From Saturnia japonica (taxonomy: Eukaryota; Arthropoda; Insecta; Lepidoptera; Saturniidae), in contig CM065313.1 in the NCBI GenBank assembly GCA_033032175.1, positions 310,001 through 374,000 of the forward strand: a stretch of DNA of 64,000 bases, written 5' to 3'. The notes below the pieces were generated by a model. The model had not been told where the DNA came from, made no database searches, and worked only from the letters and a program-made list of their open reading frames with translations. Below are positions 46,123 to 57,600 of this stretch, piece by piece; within the stretch, counting starts at the first letter, position 1; every line of letters begins with the position of its first letter. Both the position numbers and the translations under genes were made by a program.

Positions 46123-47703
46123 AAAAATAGCGGAAACAAACTGCATTCCATAAAATAACATAAGTTCCATAAAAAGCGTAAATTCAGTAAGCCGACCTAA
46201 TATAAACCCATCAGTCCCTTGCATTGAACAAGTACGTTTAATTAAAAAAAAACCCACCGGAAACCGTATCGAGTGTAACGGTGCAACTAATCGTAAAGTT
46301 TTCACCTTCCGTAACAGCTGCCGCGGCCGCGCCCGGACCAACTTAGATATGACACAGTTTCATTACCAACAGTAAAACAAGTTCGCATACCGCATTTATT
46401 TAGCGTCTATAGTTTTCATGTATAGATTGTCCTGATTTGATTAGGTGACTTATTTATAAGTAATTATAACATTTATTTATGCATATACAGCACAATGTTA
46501 AAACTAGAAATATAAATAAATTAGTCGTACCGTATTTTAGACTTGGTAATTACAATATAAGTTTTTTTATAGTCTCAGGTTTTATAATAAGATCCCGAAG
46601 CACATTTTTGTTTTCATTTGTAGATGTTAAATTGTCAACTCTGAGACGTAATCAGAGTATGAATGAAGTTAATATAAGAACAACTTTGAGACGTAATAAA
46701 TGCATTTGCAGTAGATTGATCAGATCTTAGGTGTTTGATAACTTTCGTATTATAGTTTAGTAAAGAATCAAATTTACATTTAGGTCTGGGAAATTTACAG
46801 TTAAGATGAAAGATTACGATGCATAGTAGTGTTATATAAGTTTCTCATATCTTGGTTATTAACTCAGTTATCAGTCTTTACTATAAATAAATATTATCTC
46901 CTTTTATATAGTCACTACTCAGGATCCCCTCTCCACACACACATATGGGTCTTTGCTTTAATTAGCTTCTATCTGTCCATTCTTCATTGTTCCTCGTTTT
47001 TTTTTTTTTTATTTAAAATATGTCAATTACTTCACTCTATACATATTATTTGTACCTATATAGCTAACTTTCATCTACTTTCGAATTTTTTTCGTTTATT
47101 AAGTTTGATTACTGTGTTATCTGAACTGTAGCAGATGGTATTAACGCGAGGGAAATATTAAAAAGTAATCACCCTCTGAGAGGTGAACTTAGAGAGGATT
47201 ATTGTTGTACGCAAGCGATTGCTTAATCGGGCTTTCTCGGAGCCAGGTGAAACTCTTAGTGGTGCGTCCAGTCGAATAGTTTCACGAGGTGTTTAATATC
47301 CAATATCAGTATAAGACCGGTGGGAAAAGGCTGAGGTAATTAATTAAACATTATTTTTATATATATAAACCATCTTCAGGTACCTGAAGTCAAGGAACTG
47401 TGGATAAGATAGGATCTAACTATATTTACAGTCGCCGCAAGCCAATTTATTAGATGCATAAGTGCGAAGTACTGCAGCGAGATCGTCCCACGTGTGTTTG
47501 GGTTTCATAACTAGGAAAGTGCGGATTTCCAACAACTCAGCTATTGTTATTTCCTCGTTTGCGGTCTGATGGAATGTCACGTGCAACCGAGGTGGCTACG
47601 TTTTTTAAAATGTACATTACAATTATTATATTATAACATATCTGATTATATTAAAATGATCAATTCTTGTATATTTTGACTATGTATAACAGATTTCCAG
47701 TCA
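46123..47703. other. intergenic, no gene seen
   Basis: This is AT-rich sequence. A short GC-rich word (ccgcggccgcgcccgg) lies at 46321-46336. Open frames here lack features. Confidence 0.35.
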
Positions 47704-47940
47704 TCTACACCAATATTATAAAAAGGAAAGATTTGATTGTTTGTTTGTTTTTTGTTTGTATATACATATGTTTGTACATAGCCTATATTATAATATGAAA
47801 AATGAATTTATTCCTCATAAAAATATCTGTAGTTTTACACAAAGTATACACAAAAGTTTTTTACAAAAATTGCCTACACGGGTGCGTTGACGGTGTTTGA
47901 CTTATAAAATAACACAGGTGAAACCGTGGGGCACAACTAG
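47704..47940 (+). mobile_element. short Helitron-like element (237 bp)
   Basis: It starts tctacaccaatattataaaa after an A and ends ggggcacaaCTAG before a T, giving the A/T insertion expected. A TTTG-rich stretch follows the start. There is no coding capacity. Confidence 0.55.
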
Positions 47941-48110
47941 TATAAATATATGTGAAATTAGTTTATTGAAAACGGCTCCAACGATTTCGATGAAACTTTC
48001 TATTTAGATAACGTTTTACATGCCAAGTTTACCTAGATAGGTGTTTTTCATTTTAGAAGTGATAATTTGTGTTTAGGACACCGAGCCTAGATATTACATA
48101 TATTAATTAA
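47941..48110 (+). repeat. dispersed repeat family R2 fragment
   Basis: The phrase gaaaacggctccaacgattt followed by ccaagttta(c/t)(c/t)tagatagg is shared with 62650-62735. The family was not identified. Confidence 0.5.
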
Positions 48111-50040
48111 AATGTCTTTCTAATAGTACGTAGGCAATGAAAGCTTTCGAATTGTATAAAATATTAAATTGAATCTCCACGTAGAGTTTGAAAAACAAAA
48201 GGTTGATCTGGCACAGGTTGCAAGCGAGTAGGACGGGCGGGCGGCCCGACTGGATCCGTCACCGCCCGCCCGCCCTGGTGAACGATGCGTTCGCCCGTTT
48301 GAACTGTGTCACTGGTTTGTAACCGTTTATTTATTTACAAAATCAAAAATTATTTTCAACGTTTATTGTAATTTTGGAAAAATTTTGTAGAATTTTCTAA
48401 ATGATTATTACATCATTAAGCTGCTTAGTAATATCATCGTCGTTTATTATTCGAACGGCAAAGGAGTCAAACTTGGGACTCTAAGAGAGAAGAGTGGATA
48501 GGCATTTTACAGGTTATCTTCACTTACCATCAGGTGAGATCGAGGTCAAGCGGATACCTCTACCGAATAAAGAAAATTCTAACGAAATTGTTTACATAAA
48601 AATATTTCGAAATACTCAAAACGTATATTTAGCCCATTAATAATTAGGTCGAGAAATTGTGGCTGAATACCAATTTGACCATAACAATGCAAGTACAATA
48701 CCGATTGGTAACGCGCGGAACTAATTGAATGGGTAAATTACTATTATTACATTACATTACTGAGGTAGCGCGTCCTGGGGAGATTGTTAGTAACTAATTA
48801 TACCGCGAGTTTCCTAAGTGTGGTCCCAACTCTGCCGCATAAGCTTTGTAAATAGATGGCGGTAAAATATATAGTTGAGTGCAGCTAGTAGAAGCCGCGT
48901 GCTCTACGTGGCACTCGCCGACTGCGCGCTACTAGCGCCATCGCCCGCAGGCCAGTTGCCATAAGGTCTATAGGCCGATTTTTTTTCAACATGGTCATCG
49001 ATCGACCCACACGCCTTTGTGTACTTCTCGTATCTTTACGCAATTTTATTTTTTTGTATTCATTAACCGTTCCTCATAAACTTGCGTGGCGAACTTTGCC
49101 ACATCCAGCAGTGGGACGGCTATTTAAACGCCTTCTCTACTCCACTAATAAATACAATTTTTACCTGTAATGTAAAAAACAAAGTGCTATACTAGGAAAA
49201 CGATTATGATATATAACTTGTAAAAAATATTCTACGCTATAGTACATTGAAAACCAGATTACTATAAGTTCAGTAATATATTTATGAGTTGGTTAATTAT
49301 GTTAATATACTTCTTTCTTCTAATGAGTACGTTGTTTCTGTTACTTATGTCTCTTTACAGTGAATCGTTTTTTTTCAATTATCTTAAAACTTTGACAAGG
49401 TAAAAATAAAGTTGGCCGCCGTCAGCGATCCCTCGAAGATCATCGGTCGCCAATAAATCATATTGAACGCTTTTTCCGGTTGAGCTAAGACAAGGGCTTC
49501 TCCCGTTAGGGGTGAGGCACCCTTCATACATAACCATGGACCTTCGTTTGCCGATGAAAGAATGATTTGTTGAACGGCGCCTGAAGGTTCGCTCCCTGCT
49601 TATTTGTATGCATAAGCAGTTATTGATTTAGCATCTCTAGTTATGTATTATAGTATATTCGATTTTTACCTATATTTTAAATCAGCGTTGAGTACTGGAT
49701 TTATTTTCTAATTATTTTACTTCCCCTAAATCAAATTAATTTTATTCATTTGAAAAGGTTTTGGAAAGAAAACACGGTAACTTAATTGTCCAAATAATAT
49801 TTTCGTAATAGCGTCATCTAGCTGTGATATTCATTTATATTAATTATATTCTTGATTAATTTGAATTTTGAAAATGTATTAATATTTAGGATTTTGAGGT
49901 AATAACATTTTTTACCTATAAACTTATCAACTGCGTAATATTTTTGTATGTGATATAATCATTACGCTAAACACTCTATGGTTAGCAAAAATAATTTTAA
50001 AATAGGTCTACATATCTCACATGTTTTCTTTGCATTGATT
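48111..50040. other. intergenic with GC-rich patches
   Basis: A GC-rich inverted repeat lies at 48235-48271. A second GC-rich patch with gcgccat-type words lies at 48890-48965. The rest is AT-rich. I found no supported gene. Confidence 0.4.
48235..48271. repeat. GC-rich inverted repeat
   Basis: GGGCGGGCGG at 48235-48244 and CCGCCCGCCC at 48262-48271 are perfect inverted repeats around a 17-base spacer. They resemble Sp1/GC-box sequence and stand out in AT-rich DNA. They could mark a promoter, but no exon was identified nearby. Confidence 0.6.
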
Positions 50041-50045
50041 CTTTT

Positions 50046-50290
50046 CTTCGTGGCGCAGTGGTAGTTAGTCCTATTTACTATTGAGCCGAGAGGTCGCAGC
50101 ATTTGACCTCTCTTTTGACTAACATTTATGTTAAGTGTATAATAATTATCAGTGTATGAGTGTTAAATATCTACGAGTAGCTATATATCAGCTGTTTGGT
50201 TGGTTGGTTGCCATAATACAAGCTTTGTTTAGTTGGGAATTAAATGACCGTGTGTGAACTTGTGTCCTCGTATTTTATATTTATTTTTCT
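50046..50290 (+). repeat. tRNA-derived SINE, second family
   Basis: The head tcgtggcgcagtggtagtta carries an A box (tggcgcagtgg, 50051-50061). A worn B-box region lies at 50093-50112. The tail includes gaccgtgtgtgaacttgtg, a phrase I associate with a very common lepidopteran repeat. The B box has lost the TTCGA core, so this copy is probably silent. Confidence 0.6.
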
Positions 50291-51039
50291 CTGTTTCAAG
50301 TTTTTTGGACTCTCGTGCCCTTACTCCCTCAGCTCCGTTGGATGGTGAAATCGACAATTTCACGTACATTTTTGTTATGTAAAGGAGCCAAAGAATTAAG
50401 CGATAATAAAAATAAATCTTTAGGGTAAAGTTTTCATAATTTTATACTTGAAAGGATATATAGAAGTTACAATTGATATATCTGCCTCTTCCAATCTGAA
50501 CATAGAGTGTTAATAGATAGACACACCAGGGAGCCATTCAGAAAAGTTGAAAAAATATTTTTCAACGTCGAGCAACACACAAAATCCTATAACCGTTTGA
50601 CCTTTTACCCCTAAGGGTTTCCGTGCTCGGCCGAGCAAGGCTCTCGCGGGTCTCGATCCGTTAGAAGTCGATTGACATTGTCGTATAGTGAGGGCAGACG
50701 CCTAGTCGGTCGCTTGATTGTCATTTCTTAGCGAAACGTTTGACATTTTGTCTCTGTCGAAAAGAAAATATTGTCTTGGGTGTGTCGAGAAACCTTTTTT
50801 TACCATTGAATATATCTGCTTCCTTAAGAGTTAAAACAATAACGAACTTGAAATTTTGGATATTTTAAACAACTCATTCCATTCTTAAAGTTATATTTCT
50901 TTTGGCACGTTTAATTGAGGGCAACGCGCGTATCGTGTGACAGAACTAAAAAATATTGTAATAAATATTTTTTCGGCAATTTATTATGTTGATTGGTTTT
51001 GTATGTGAATTTTGAAAGACATAATTTATATTTCAAGAT
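50291..51039. other. intergenic, no gene seen
   Basis: The GC content is moderate around 50600-50720. No domain-bearing frame was found. Confidence 0.35.
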
Positions 51040-51860
51040 TTGTACGACAACTTGTTGTATGTCGATGACGCAGCCTCTATTGTGACGTCTTCAGGGAAGC
51101 TCCAGATAATGATTGACAAGATCAGTACAGCTTGCAATCTTTTCGCTATATCGATTAACGAGAAAAATACTGTGAAATATTTGTGTTAAATAATTCGACA
51201 GTGGTAATTGTCGATAAGTTCTGCTATCTTAGGTCCACCGTGTTGAACAGTCTGTCATCTGACGCTGAGATCAATATTCTCATCGATAAGGCATCTGTGA
51301 TGTTTTGAAAGCTTAGTGCAAGAGTATGGAAAAATATAATACCCGTCTATAAAAACTAAGATGATTGTTTATCAGACCTGTATCCTGTATAGAGCGGAGA
51401 CTTGTATATCTATTGCTAAACAGGAGAGAAATTTTAACAGCTTCCATATGTGCTTATTCGTCACATTCTGCACATCTCGTGGAAAGACAAGGTAACTAAC
51501 GAAGAGGTGGGCAGTATAGCACAGCTGCCAAGCATCACCGCAGTTTTGAAACAAAGGCGATTTTGCTGGTTAAGTCACGTGTGTCAGACTGAGTCCTTGT
51601 GTTTGCCGCGACAAACCCTGTTCAGCGAGATTGCCAATGCTAAACGTCTAGTGAGGCGTCCTAAACTGCGCTTCAAGGAAAATGCGAGGCGTGGCATGCT
51701 TGCCTTCAACATTGACCCGAACTGTTGGGAGAATTGCAGATGGCGTTGTGGTCCACGATAGCAAATGCGCTGTGAATTCCGGGATCGGTCCAAGAGCTTT
51801 GTTTGCTTGTGCATGGTGTGGAAGCAAATGTGCACGAGTCTAAGTGATGCATTCTACCAA
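51040..51860 (+). pseudogene. LINE reverse transcriptase relic
   Basis: A decayed frame carries the end of the polymerase active site (YVDDAASIVTSSGKL at 51058-51102). It continues as KFCYLRSTV, KLSARVWKN and KQRRFCWLSHVC, and then a C-terminal part with CEFRDRSKSF. This is the order of domains in non-LTR endonuclease/reverse transcriptase proteins. At least two stop codons and one or more frame changes (near 51185, 51308 and 51450) break it. It is an old 5'-truncated insertion. Confidence 0.7.
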
Positions 51861-52027
51861 CATAAAATTAACGGACGTTGTTTAAATAATCTTTTTGGAT
51901 TTTGGAGGCCCATGATAATGATGATTTTATATATTTTTTGGAAATTTTGATAGACATATTACTAATATTGTTATCAGTATTTTCTTGATATTTTCTACAA
52001 TGGGTAAATTCATTATTTTTTTTTATA

Positions 52028-52320
52028 CTAGCTCGACACCTGATGTACCTGATGGAAAGTATGGTATAATCCACAAAAAACGGTGACCGTCGATGTCATG
52101 CCTGTTGAAATGCCTCTTCACGATTCGTTTGAAGGATCCAATATCGTAAGAAGGAGGGAACACGTTGCCTGAGTGACTGTTCTATATTTACACGGTACGG
52201 TAAAGGTAAGAATTTGAGAACTTCTTTTTTCGTGCCATGATGGGCGCTACCGTGAGGCTGTGGGTCTGTAGACCAGACCGCGTACTTCTGTAGTGGAAGT
52301 GAGATGATGTGATAAGGTTA
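52028..52320 (+). repeat. dispersed repeat fragment
   Basis: The text gttgaaatgcctcttcacga (52105-52124) with gtttgaaggatccaatatcg resembles a common moth repeat of LINE origin. Borders are uncertain. Confidence 0.35.
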
Positions 52321-52579
52321 AACAATTATTCAGAACATTCACCATAATACAGAAGATAAAACACGCTTAGTCAGTCAATGTCTTCTATATTTATTTAAAT
52401 TTTTCATTTTCTTCTAAACTATGTGTCAATATAACATAAAATGAAAAGCAAATTTTAACTTCATAAAATTGTCTTTATGATGAAGTAACTTTAGTTCGTA
52501 AAGATTAATATGTAATGTCTAAAAATAACGCTTATAAATCACTTTTTAATTTTCAACAAACTTTTGCCACAAAATACCT

Positions 52580-52921
52580 TATTATGGCTTATGTATAAGA
52601 GATAAGCATATGCTATCGCTATATATTTTTTTAGACATACTAAGGACAAATATTATTGTAGAACATTGTATTTTCGTATCATCAACGATAACGCAAGCGC
52701 GCGTGGATAAATCAGTTCGGAAGGGGCTCGAATTCCGACTTTCGTAACCAAAATGAACATTAAAGACTGGTGGGAGTTGAAATCTAATGTTAGATAGCCT
52801 AGATGGATAGATAAATACAAAAAGAACTTTTTGAATTCGACTGGTAGTTCCAGAGATTAACGTGTTTAAACAAATAAACAAACAAACAACATACTTTTCC
52901 ACTTTATCATATTAGTATAGA
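52580..52921 (-). repeat. Helitron-like 5' end fragment
   Basis: The plus strand ends ttatcatattagtataga at 52921, the complement of a tctatactaatatgataa start. CAAA-rich text and ccagagattaacgtg precede it, as in the other Helitron-like copies here. The CTAG end was not located with confidence. Confidence 0.45.
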
Positions 52922-53574
52922 TTATGCCGTATAACTTGCATTATTTATGTTATTATCACATTTACATTATAACCTTTGAATTGTCGGGATATAACGTAAT
53001 CTATAATATCCGGGTACCAATTATTTGGGATAAATTCTATAATAGATTTGCAAAACCTAACACGGAATAAACCATTCAGAGCCGTTAACAATCCAACTAT
53101 TCGGTAAAACCCTTAACCCTACACTTTTGTCGAGCCATTCAATGACCGTACGAGAGCTACGCGGCCCGTAACGGCCTGGTCTATAAACTTCGGTACTTTA
53201 TACTCGACCGGAGCCCTTTTTCAGCGGTATGACAGAGGTTGAGTGACGGGCTCTTCTGGTTGTATATTTATTTGATAAATGACCGTGTCAGGGCTAACAA
53301 GTACGCTGAAATGGAAACGATAGCTTTTATTACTGTTCTCGTGTTCATTTTACGGGCCAATGAAGGTTACACCGAATTTTTATAAGTTATTTATATTATG
53401 ATAAGCAATTGAAATGCATTATTCTTTTATATGAATTTGTCTTTGGAAAATTAATACTTTATTATAAATAATAATATTTGTATCATAGGATCCGGGAGCT
53501 TATTCAGAGTAAGCTAGTCGAAGTATTCGCGGGTTTGCTTGCAAGGTACAGATATATCTACTAAATAATACTAG

Positions 53575-54040
53575 TAAATAGATAAAAACTCATCATCATC
53601 GAAATACGTCCACAACTAAACAGTATTCTTCCAGTAATCGCCACAATGACCGGTCCAGCGCAGTTTGCATGAAGTGGCTTTCCTAGGTCATCGGTAAACC
53701 TTGTGGCGGGTCTGCACTCGCTACGTCTTCCGGTACAAGGCCGTCGCTCGGGAACTCTTTGGTCCCATCGGCCATTGATTCTACGAGCAATGTTTCCCAT
53801 CCACTGCTACTTAAGTTTAGATATTCTTAGAGCTATGTCAGTTACATTGTTTTTACGGGATCTCCTCATTCCTGATTTGAGCACGTAAGAAGCTTCATGT
53901 ATAGCATATGAGGCCCGTAGTTAGCGACCACGTCTTAGTGCCGTAGGTGATCACTAGCAACACGCACTGTTCAAAGACTGTCGTCTTGAGACACTGCGAT
54001 ATCTTGAACAAATAGATAAAAGTATAACACAGAAAAATTC
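53575..54040 (-). pseudogene. decayed copy of the short RTE-derived element
   Basis: Read on the minus strand from 54040, a leader similar to the one at 38349-38388 is followed by ISQCLKTTVFEQCVL-like sequence. Then come TYGTKTWSLT, HIARRING-like and GRRSECRPATRFTDDLGK-like parts, and a catcatcatc-complement tail near 53590. Frameshifts and substitutions are frequent. It has the same overall layout as 38349-38865 but is much older. Confidence 0.65.
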
Positions 54041-54169
54041 AATAAGCACGTGATACTAATAAGCGGAAAAAGATCTTTTATAATAATTTACACAATTAAT
54101 AAAATTGAAGAGTCTGCTTGTAATGTAAAAATGACAGTTTTTATTAAATGCATATGAAAGTATATACGA

Positions 54170-54596
54170 AACCTATAACAAAAAGCCCATTTTTAAAATT
54201 TTTGTCTGTCTGTTCCGGGTAATCTTCGAAACGGTCAGACCGATTTTGACGGGGCTTTCACTGATAGATAGCTGATGATATAAGGAGTAACTTAAGCTAC
54301 TTTTATTTTAGAAAAAGAATTAGGGTTCCACACTAATAAAAAAAAACTGGTCATCGTAAGTCAATTTGGGTGCTTAAATGGCTTATGCTGAGTAAACCAT
54401 AAGAGATATAGCAAATTAATGTACCATATGATCATAGGTATTAAAAAGACTTACAAAAAGTCCGGGAGAGTATAGATCTATCTTTTAAGGAACACCCACA
54501 ATAAGCATTTTTGTCTTTAAAATAGCCGGGAGCGGGGGAGCAAGATTCGCGCGGGCATTCTGTAGTCCACCAGAGCGAAGCCACGGGCATAGCTAG
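54170..54596 (+). repeat. Helitron-like repeat
   Basis: It includes tttttgtctgtctgttccgg and gaccgattttgacggggctt, and ends gcgaagccacgggcatagCTAG before a T. The 5' border is not clear. There is no coding capacity. Confidence 0.5.
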
Positions 54597-55545
54597 TTAA
54601 AATCATATCGTTTAGTTATTGTGCATGAGTGAACGATTGTACATTGATTGCTACCTCAAACCCTCAATATTATTGCTTATTGAGATGAAATATTACCACG
54701 TTACCAGTCATGTTCTGTTCTGTCCTATCCTGATATTTACATAATGGTTTAAGTCCTGAACAGCGTAAAAAAATACACGATCGAATTTATCCTTAATTAT
54801 ATAATAGGTACTTTCATGCAAATACATCATTGATAAAAGCAACTGTGAAAATTAAAATAAAACTGACAATGTAATTCAGAAAATAAATAGAAAAATCCTT
54901 ACCAGAAACCCACATTTCGGTTAACTGATTCAACGTCCGAAGCCACAGTACTGATGGTACGTACCTACACTTTCTTATAGGATAACACAATACATTCACG
55001 ACACGAATGCTCAATGCATATTTAGACAATGGATGGTAGAAAATCGTAATTTTTTCTAATTTCCATACAAACACCATTTCATGTTTTGTTTTCGTTATTT
55101 TACTTGTTTACTTTGTTGTGTAGTTTGTAGTAGTTGTTTGTTCTTATACCTGAGACTCGGCTGTCACATTTTTGTACATATTGTCATAATGTCAGACGAC
55201 ATTCGGCTGTAACTTTTTTTTTGTATGCCTGAGATCCAGTTGTGACATTGTTTGTTTAAAGTGAACTGTCTGCATGCATTTATCTGTGAAGACGTCGACC
55301 CCGTTCCTCTCGCCACGTTTGGCAGACGCGACGCGATGGCAGAATTTTAAAACAAAGATCGCGTTGACTTGTAGCTATACATTTTAACTTGATCAAGATC
55401 TTTCATATGGTTTTCTTTAATGTTAGTGGGAACTTCACTTTAAGTTAGTTTTATGGTATTGTTTGACTATATGCATTTATTAGCCATCACAACTTGTAGA
55501 ATGGGAGAGCTGTACAGCCTGAGAAGGTTGGGACCACCATGCATG
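54597..55545. other. intergenic, no gene seen
   Basis: This is AT-rich sequence with one featureless 87-codon frame. It ends at the TRIM border. Confidence 0.35.
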
Positions 55546-55723
55546 TGTGGCGACATCTATCGAGCCACATAAGACGCATCCTACTATCCTACATTGCGCT
55601 ATAGAAATTAACTCAATCGTTGAGTATATATACAAGAACACGACTACAACCGTCGGGCAGCTGCCCGCCAGACATAGCACCCGTTTGGCCGGAGGATCCT
55701 CCTTTTGCAATAGTTCTTCTACA
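55546..55723 (+). repeat. 5' LTR of the TRIM
   Basis: It carries a likely TATA box (gagtatatatac) and a GC-richer 3' half. It starts tgtggcgac, while the other LTR starts tgtagcgac. Confidence 0.85.
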
Positions 55724-56110
55724 CTGGTGACCCCGAGCATGAACGTCAGTGCAACCTTCTTCGCAAAAGCTACGTCATCGTGACGTCATCATCATTTCCT
55801 CAAGCATTCAAGCGGCGAGTCATACAGCCAGCCAGCATCCACGGCTACTTCGGGTATTCTGACCACCAGCATTCAGCGGACGCGCATTCCTGGTCAGCCC
55901 CACAGCCTTCTCAGCGACCTTGGCACAGCACACTGCACTTCGGCCGGTCAGCAAGCAGAGACGCACTTCTCTCCTGGTCGACGCAGCAGCCAGCCACTAC
56001 GCAGCACTGCACCACTCCGACTCACTGGAGCATTCCACTGGCCCGGCAAGCATCACAAGATGTATGGACGACTCAACCTGCTATCGACCTCCGGTTTCGG
56101 AGGGGAGTGA

Positions 56111-56288
56111 TGTAGCGACATCTATCGAGCCACATAAGACGAATCCTACTATCCTACATTGCGCTATAGAAATTAACTCAATCGTTGAGTATATATACAA
56201 GAACCCGACTACAACCGTCGGGCAGCTGCCCGCCAGACATAGCTCCCGTCTGGCCGGAGGATCCTCCCTTTGCAATAGTTCTTCTACA
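56111..56288 (+). repeat. 3' LTR of the TRIM
   Basis: This is the same length as the 5' LTR with about 97 percent identity by eye. It follows the polypurine tract without a gap. Confidence 0.85.
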
Positions 56289-57415
56289 CATTTGATGAAA
56301 ATTCCATCACAATGATCTTAGGCGCGTCGCATTCGGGACCAGTCAGTGCTTATCCAACTAATTACTACTCTAATAAGTTAATAACGCAAGCGCCAGCCGA
56401 GGCATCACAGCGGTCACTTACTGTGGATTGTTGATCTCTCGTGATCACCTGTAGTAAAGAAATAAACACAAGCCGGTGAGTGCCACCTATCGTACAAATG
56501 TTACATACACACTGGCATAGATACTTCTTGTCCTTGTTCTTGTTTGCTCGCGTTGCGTATATTATAGAAAAGTGTTATTGTTGGATTTCAATATATTTAA
56601 CTATAAAACTAAAGCTTCTAGCTCTGCTGTTTTATTTCTACATCACCACTGTTTTATAATGAACTGTGCTGAAAAACACACAAACACTGTCGAAAACCTA
56701 TAAAAAAAAAATTCTATAAATTTTTTACAGTCATCTGCATTATAGCAAAGGTTATTTAAATCAGGTAATTTACGAATTAGATCGTTAAACGCAACAAATT
56801 TAACAATATTATAAAATCTACTAAATTAATTATAGTGAAAATAATAATAACTGAAGAAAGTTTCGTAAATTTTTCAAATAAATTAATATAACTAAAAGAA
56901 TGAGTTAAATAAGACAGTAATAATTCAGTGGCAATGCAAAAATAAAGAAAGAAAGATAATAATGTTTATCTACTACTCGCATACGAATTATCACATTTAA
57001 TTTAAGTGATGAATGAAAGGGCTGGTAGCTCTTCGACTGGGAAGAAATAGGTCAGTGATACACTTTACAAACTTAAACGTGGAATTCGAGCAAAGGAGTA
57101 TCAGCTTTATTTCGTTTGAGGTCGAGTGGTATCCGCGGGTGTGTACACGATTTGTATTTGTTTCAAACCAAACCTAATGTATTGGAGTATAAAAGGATCT
57201 TTTGTGAAATTTATATTCGGCCCTGGTGTAATTTCATAAAAACAAATATTTTGTGTTATAGTCGGCTACAGCACAGCGCCTGTTTTTGTAATTTGGTCAT
57301 TTTTTTTAATTTTACGCCTTAATCGGTTTTGATGAAGTGATATTTGGTATAAATATTATATGGTGAGCATTATTTAAATGGAGGTAGGGTACAGAAAACT
57401 TCATTGTACATTTTT
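56289..57415. other. intergenic, no gene seen
   Basis: The first 180 bases are GC-richer, then AT-rich sequence follows. Open frames are short and featureless. Confidence 0.35.
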
Positions 57416-57419
57416 TTCT

Positions 57420-57600
57420 ACTTGGGGCAGTTCGACTGGTGAAACACCTCCATACTACAAAAGATTGAGGCCAAAACCTTGTGTTGTGTTTCTGTGGTGA
57501 GTAGGGTTTATAGAGTTTCTTGGGAAAAGGGGGTTCAATGTCGGCAAAACGCTAGTGATACCTATGGTGTTACAAACATACGTATGCTATGATAGCCGCT
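57420..57600 (+). repeat. dispersed repeat family R1, copy 2
   Basis: This is homologous to the reverse of 26170-26420: ttcgactggtgaaacacctc, then ttgtgttgtgtttctgtggt, then cgctagtgatacctatggtg. There is no coding capacity. Confidence 0.55.

Larger units (their letters stand above)
55546..56288 (+). mobile_element. TRIM: miniature gypsy-type LTR retrotransposon
   Basis: Two direct repeats, 55546-55723 and 56111-56288 (178 bp each, about six differences), start TGT and end ACA. Directly after the first LTR comes ctggtgaccccgag, which matches the complement of the tRNA-Trp 3' end used by CsRn1/Kabuki-type gypsy elements. Directly before the second LTR is a polypurine tract (ggaggggagtga). The 387-bp interior has no gag or pol domain. 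The flanking four bases are catg and catt, an imperfect target duplication. Another element would have to supply its proteins. Confidence 0.85.

Noticed and set aside
50046..50120. A free-standing tRNA gene
   Set aside because: The A-box head is good but the B box has lost its TTCGA core and the tail matches a SINE, so it is a SINE head.
55780..56315. Open frames of 111 and 131 codons across the TRIM
   Set aside because: They run through LTR and interior, have no gag or pol motif and change freely between the two LTR copies.
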